Assembly (NCBI RefSeq): GCF_007655135.1 | Contig: NC_045129.1 | Coordinates: 12,958,001-13,022,000, forward strand | DNA: 64,000 nucleotides | Direction of reading: 5' to 3' | Source of the DNA: Punica granatum | Taxonomy: Eukaryota; Streptophyta; Magnoliopsida; Myrtales; Lythraceae | Shown here: positions 59,604 to 64,000 of the stretch, one piece after another | How positions within the stretch are numbered: the stretch's first letter is position 1 | How the letters are laid out: every line of letters begins with the position of its first letter | The notes under the pieces: model-generated | Databases searched by the model: none | Told to the model about the DNA's origin: nothing | What the model saw: only the letters and a program-made list of their open reading frames with translations | Made by a program: the position numbers and the translations under genes

Positions 59604-59633
59604 GTCTCGTGCAACGCACAGGCACAACACTAG
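59604..59633 (+). mobile_element. Second Helitron-type 3' terminus
   Basis: 'ctcgtgcaacgcacaggc' forms a GTGC/GCAC hairpin with an AAC loop. CTAG follows at 59630-59633 with T next. It could belong to a separate element that begins between 58882 and 59600, or be a downstream alternative end for the Helitron starting at 58345. Confidence 0.5.
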
Positions 59634-59716
59634 TATAACATAAGTTCATTTAACTAAAAATGAAATATCAATTCACGTGGGGTTGAGGGTTATCAAATGG
59701 AGTGATTTGAGCAATT

Positions 59717-60055
59717 GAGGAAATCTTATCAGATTTGAGAGTTATCAAATGAAGCTCTCATATTTTGTGCCTCTGATTTTATTTTTTATATATAGTAAAA
59801 GATAGTAAAAGATATTTTGGATTCTATATCCATCCTATAATTTAGGAGGTAGTTATAAAATTAAAGTCCTTTTAAATCTTTGAAAATTGAAGCCCTTTTA
59901 AATCGAGGAAATCTTTGAGGGTTATCAAATGGAACTCTCGCATTTTGTACCTCTGATTTTATATTTTATATGTAATGAAAGATAATAAAAGATATTTTGG
60001 ATTCTTTAACCATCATATAATTTAGTAGGTAGTTATAAAATTGAAGTCTTGCTTA
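59717..60055. repeat. Direct tandem repeat, about 187-bp period
   Basis: Two imperfect copies starting 'gaggaaatcttatcagattt' (59717) and 'gaggaaatctttgagggtta' (59904). Both contain 'tattttgg' with attct and 'ggtagttataaaatt'. A partial third copy of the 'gagggttatcaaatgga' motif precedes them at about 59685. Confidence 0.72.
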
Positions 60056-62163
60056 ATAATAGTATAAGATACTGTCATATTAAAAAGAATTCAGGGTATT
60101 ACATTCAAAACATTTATTAAAAGGACTTATTCAAATAGTTTAACAAATGCCACAACTTCATTTGCATAAAAATAAATATTTTGGCCTGATTCGTGAAAGA
60201 TGTCAGACTTATTTTGACCTTACTCAGAATTTTTTTTTAAAAAAAATCTCAGAAGCAAATCTTGCTAAGTACTTCTACATGCCAAAGCCCGTGGATAAAA
60301 ATTATGTTCCATGAACCACCGAAAAAAAAACTTATGTTCCATGGTGGAAAAAGAAAAAACGAGACCAATATTTGCAACAAAACTGATACTGAACATTCAT
60401 TGGCATTCGATCAGAGGATGATATTTTCCAAAATGAACCAAAATCATTGTCTTTAAAAAAAAAAAAATTTGAACTCTATGGTTTGAGTTACCCATCATTC
60501 AATTGCCACCATATTACCTTTCGCTACTGTAATTTGAAAAAACACGGCCGAAAATTCTAGGAAATAGAGCTATATAGCCTCTCATTCGTTCATGAATTTT
60601 GGACTAGTTGTCGAGTATAGTTAGGTTTTTCATGATATTTTTTGGTTAACTTCTCGTGCCAGTCCACATTCAGTTGTTTGGTATGTTAGTTATTTGTCAG
60701 TTTTAATCGTGGTCAATTAGATTATTAATCTATTGGTGTAGAAAGCAGCAAGTGACGAATTGGGAAAGTAATAATAGATTATTTCTTGATAAAACCCTCG
60801 CAGAATTTTCGATATTCGAAGGAAATTCTCCCTATTTACAAATCAGGAAACACCGTAGGGGAAAAAGGGGAATAGATTAGAAGAGCTTTCTGTTTGAGAT
60901 TCTGAGCAAGTATTCCAACAAAGATCTTTCTCTTTTTATAAAGGGAACATCTGATCGAGACATACAAGTGTAGAGTCGGAGAGCGCAAAGAAGCCGGAGG
61001 GTGATCCGAGCACCGGACGACGGCGGAGGATAGTGATCGACAACAACAATCTCTTGGAAAAACACGGAGGAGCATCAACGATATTCAAGAGCCGGTTGGT
61101 AGCCTTGTTCTTATCTCTTGAATTTCTTTACCTTGGTTTTTTGAATACGATATTTAGAATGATGAGCTAATTTCTTTTCTAGGATCAAAAGGAACTCGAC
61201 ATGTAGTTAGTTTTATAATCGTCTCTTAAATTAATGAGCGATGAGGTTGATTTACTTCTTTTATTTTCCATTCTTAATGCTTGTAATTGCTTGATTACTA
61301 ATTGTTTGATTTCATAATCTGAATGAACGCGAAAAAGGGAGTTTTAAGTTAAGATCATAGATAGAATAGCTGGCATTCGACTATGGTTTCGAGATGCTTT
61401 AGGGTGTGAAATGAATATTCTTACATATCTTAAGTAGCAAAATTAAGGTTGGACCTAGTTATTAACTGGTTTAATTTCAAATATGAATATATGAAAACTG
61501 GCTTGGATAAATAAAAGATAATCGAGAAATAATTAAGACCCTTATTTCAGTAAATTAATTAATAATAAGTAAATAGCGAGTTAAGGAAAGAGAGTGCCCG
61601 TAATTTTAATGAAATATTGGAGGAAGTTGTAATCCTACGTCGTCAACAAATACTTCATCACCCTTCTTAATTTTTATTGTTAAGTGGAATTAGATTTATT
61701 ACTTAGTCACTCTTAGTAACTCGATTATTACTTACTTGTTAACTGGAATTAAATTTATTACTTCATCGCCCTTTACTCCATCACCCTTCTTAGTAACTCG
61801 ATTATTCAATTTGCTTTGAAGCTATCTTAGGTCGCAAGAATTTCGATAATTAGCAGAATTTTTTTTAGTATAAGTTCTCATGAGAATAATGTTCGATTCA
61901 TCACTTTATTACTTATTATAACCCATGGTTTCACTTTATTATCCGGATCTTGTCTTTTAAAATTTCTACAAGTACTGATATAGAGCAATTATAATTATAG
62001 ATCAAGCTCTAAGTTTCATTATGTTTTATTTTATTTCATTTTATTTTTCTCTGCAGGTGCATAAAACGCACTTGTTAACTTGGATCTTGCGCATTTTGAT
62101 CCCGTGATTGAAAGGACTTTCTGAAGACGCCAACGAGAGAGCGCGCATAACCAAACAATAGCC
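60056..62163. other. AT-rich region, probable LTR/leader of the Athila-like element
   Basis: 60056-60780 is AT-rich with no feature. From about 60780 the sequence becomes denser, and 62041-62160 ('ttggatcttgcgcattttga', 'gattgaaaggac') resembles the leader and gag start of Athila-type Ty3/gypsy elements. The 5' LTR therefore probably lies in 60.8-62.0 kb, but I could not fix its ends or see a second LTR. A repeated block 'attagatttattactt' / 'attaaatttattacttcatc' occurs near 61687 and 61747. Confidence 0.4.
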
Positions 62164-63402
62164 ATGGCAGAGATCGAGTTGAATGAGCAGAATGGCCCGG
62201 AAGAACGGGCTGAGCAATCCAGACCCATGAGTTACTATTTCGTTCCACGCATTGAGGCCGGTCGATCGAGTATTCAAGCGCCGGTAATCGAGGCGGATAA
62301 CTTTGAGATCGACCGATGTCTTATTGAGATCATCCAGAAATCCATTGTGTTCAGTGGTTTACTGAACGATGATCCCATTATACACCTGCATAAGTTCGTG
62401 GAAATATGCGATACGGTTAGGTAGGACGGCGTATCCTCAGATGCGGTCTGGCTGAGGCTTTTTACATTCTCCCCGAAGGATAGGGCCAAAGCTTGGCTTT
62501 ATTCCATGCCGGCTGGGTCAATTACCATATGTACTCAATTCGAAAAAAAGTTTATGGCCAAGTACTTCCCACCACCATTGGCAATAAAGATGAGGAAAGA
62601 CATCATAAACTTCACACCACACTAGTTCGAGTCATTGGCAGAAGCATGGGAGAGGTTCAAACAATTGCAGAGAAGACGTGCTAGGACGGTCTTCCCCGGT
62701 GGATGAAGTTGCATTCATTCTATTACGGCCTAATAGAGCACAGTCGTATCACTCCTGATGCAGCGACAGGAGGCGATTTGATGAGTAAGACAGTCAATGA
62801 AGCATATGAGCTCTTGGAGCAGATGACTCAGGACAACTATCAATGCCCGTCTGAGACAATGAACCTGACAAGTGAAGCTACTGTACGCGAGCTTGATGTG
62901 ATGGCATCACTTCATGCATAATTAGCAGTATTGAACAAGAAATGCGATGCTTTGAACATTAAAGCCATCCAAGTTATACCTTTGATCGAGAACAGTGGAG
63001 AGGAGTATCTGACCGAGCAATGTACGATGAACATGGAAGCAGCAAATTATCATATTGGCAATCAAAGGAATAACCAGTTTGCCCACATCTATAATTCCCA
63101 GTTGGAAGGATCACCCGAACTTCTCATGGAGCAACAAGCAAAGCAGGACTCTCAGGAGCAGGAGCGAGTCAAGTACCCGAATTTGCAACACAACCTTGAG
63201 TTTCGGCTCCTGATAAGAAGCCTGACTTTGACGAGGTCATGATGCAGTATGCTGCAAAAATTGATGCACTCATTAGAACTCAGAACAGTTGCATTCAGAG
63301 TCAAGCAGCATCACTCAAGGCGTTGGAACTTAGAGTGGGTCAAATTGAAGGAGCGACGAATGACAGACCGCAATGGATGTCACCGATGGATGTCGCCGAG
63401 TA
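62164..63402 (+). pseudogene. Athila-like (Ty3/gypsy) gag remnant
   Basis: The reading from ATG 62164 gives PVIEADNFEIDRCLIEIIQ and NDDPIIHLHKFVEICDTVR, the retrotransposon gag domain of Athila elements, then a TAG at 62422. Further gag segments follow in shifting frames: VSSDAVWLRLFTFSPKDRAKAW, LPAGSITICTQFEKKFMAKY-like, SLAEAWERFKQL, GGDLMSKTVNEAYELLEQMT, and the late QSQAASLKALELRVGQIEG. Several stops and frameshifts show it is dead. Homology ends abruptly near 63402 where a different repeat begins; pol is absent. Confidence 0.75.
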
Positions 63403-64000
63403 GGGATGACAATGGGTTTGTGTGAGCGGGTTTTTCACCTGCCTGAAATCCTGGTAGGTAATTAAAGGTTTTGTTTATTGAACCGTGGAACGGGTTTGGT
63501 ATAATTAGAAGTTAAAATCCGATTGAGAAGGGTTCAAGATTTTGTTTTAGAACCCATCCCAAACCTGTTAAGAGTGAAATTACTAAATTATCATATTGAC
63601 TAAATTATTTTACTGAATTTTGGTTTGTCTTCTTTATTATAGTTGCTGGAGAATAGGTCGCTTTGATGCATCGGAAGAAGATGTGGAGGAAGATTTAGAG
63701 ATTTCGAATACCTAAGGTGTTTTGATATTTGATCAAAATAGTTTTCTCTTTATATTTAATAATTGAATCCTTCTTGTTACCTTGGAAAAATTGTGCAAAT
63801 ATGACGTTATGATAAGTCTATAGAAAGAGTTTCCTTCAAAATATCAACTGATTTGGGAAGAGTTTGAAATCGACTTTTCTTGATGCATTTGGATATGGGA
63901 GGGACCTGACCATCCCAACCCTCCCAGTGGAGAGATTATTGGGTGATCCTACCTCGCCACATGACATGAGGAAGAACCAATTAAATTGCAATTAACTAAA
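63403..64000. repeat. Dispersed repeat replacing the downstream part of the Athila-like element
   Basis: Begins 'tagggatgacaatgggtttg', a start common among plant hAT-type MITEs, and continues with GGGTTT/AACCC-rich motifs to about 63570. The remainder to the window end is AT-rich without a recognised gene. Confidence 0.4.

Noticed and set aside
60836..61078. 80-residue minus-strand frame in the putative LTR region
   Set aside because: It has no domain and no conservation signal, and lies in sequence best explained as retrotransposon LTR or leader.

Overview
The window is nuclear DNA of a flowering plant, most likely a eudicot. The evidence is many short GT-AG introns, plant-only gene families (autoinhibited Ca2+-ATPase, MSR/GT106, DC1, NDR1/HIN1-like, LRR receptor-like protein) and AT-rich intergenic DNA full of plant retrotransposons, SINEs, MITEs, Helitrons and fold-back elements. 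I cannot name the species.

Layout. 1-1.4 kb: exons of a WDR74/Nsa1-like gene (minus) that runs off the left edge and is 5'-truncated. 1.5-2.2 kb: a single-exon LEA_2/NHL gene (minus), whose upstream region exists as a tandem 2.3-kb duplication (2.18-6.81 kb) ending at a truncated Ty1/copia element (6.8-7.95 kb). 9.4-12.0 kb: an LRR receptor-like protein gene with one frameshift. 12.0-25.9 kb: a transposon nest with a MITE split by a SINE, a second SINE type, a diverged duplicated repeat, a nearly full-length dead L1-type LINE with a C-terminal RNase H, and a 1.6-kb fold-back element with a perfect 10-bp target-site duplication.

26-57 kb is the gene-rich core. Gene models with every junction in phase could be built for an ACA-type Ca2+-ATPase (33 coding exons, 1080 aa, one GC-AG intron), an MSR/GT106 glycosyltransferase-like protein (7 exons, 440 aa, minus), a DC1 zinc-finger/coiled-coil protein (2 exons, 326 aa) with a neighbouring nonsense-mutated copy, beta-COP (4 exons, 955 aa), an intronless EXO70 (657 aa), and a plastid glutamyl-tRNA-reductase-binding protein (5 exons, 315 aa, minus). 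From memory, ACA9, MSR1 and GBP are consecutive genes on Arabidopsis chromosome 3, beta-COP and EXO70G1 are close together on chromosome 4, and MSR2 and EXO70G2 are neighbours on chromosome 1. This window therefore looks like an unfractionated version of that ancestral block. Several of these products act in or around the Golgi and secretory route (beta-COP in COPI coats, EXO70 in exocytosis, MSR in Golgi glycan synthesis), but the linkage is more likely shared ancestry than an operon-like unit.

57-64 kb is AT-rich and gene-poor. It holds a clean non-autonomous Helitron (A|T flanks, TC start, hairpin and CTAG end), a second Helitron-type 3' end, short tandem repeats and the decayed gag region of an Athila-like Ty3/gypsy element. 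I found no tRNA or rRNA gene and no CRISPR array. The most unusual structures are the two fold-back elements, the duplicated NHL upstream region and the nonsense-mutated DC1 copy. I do not see a convincing new multi-gene system.
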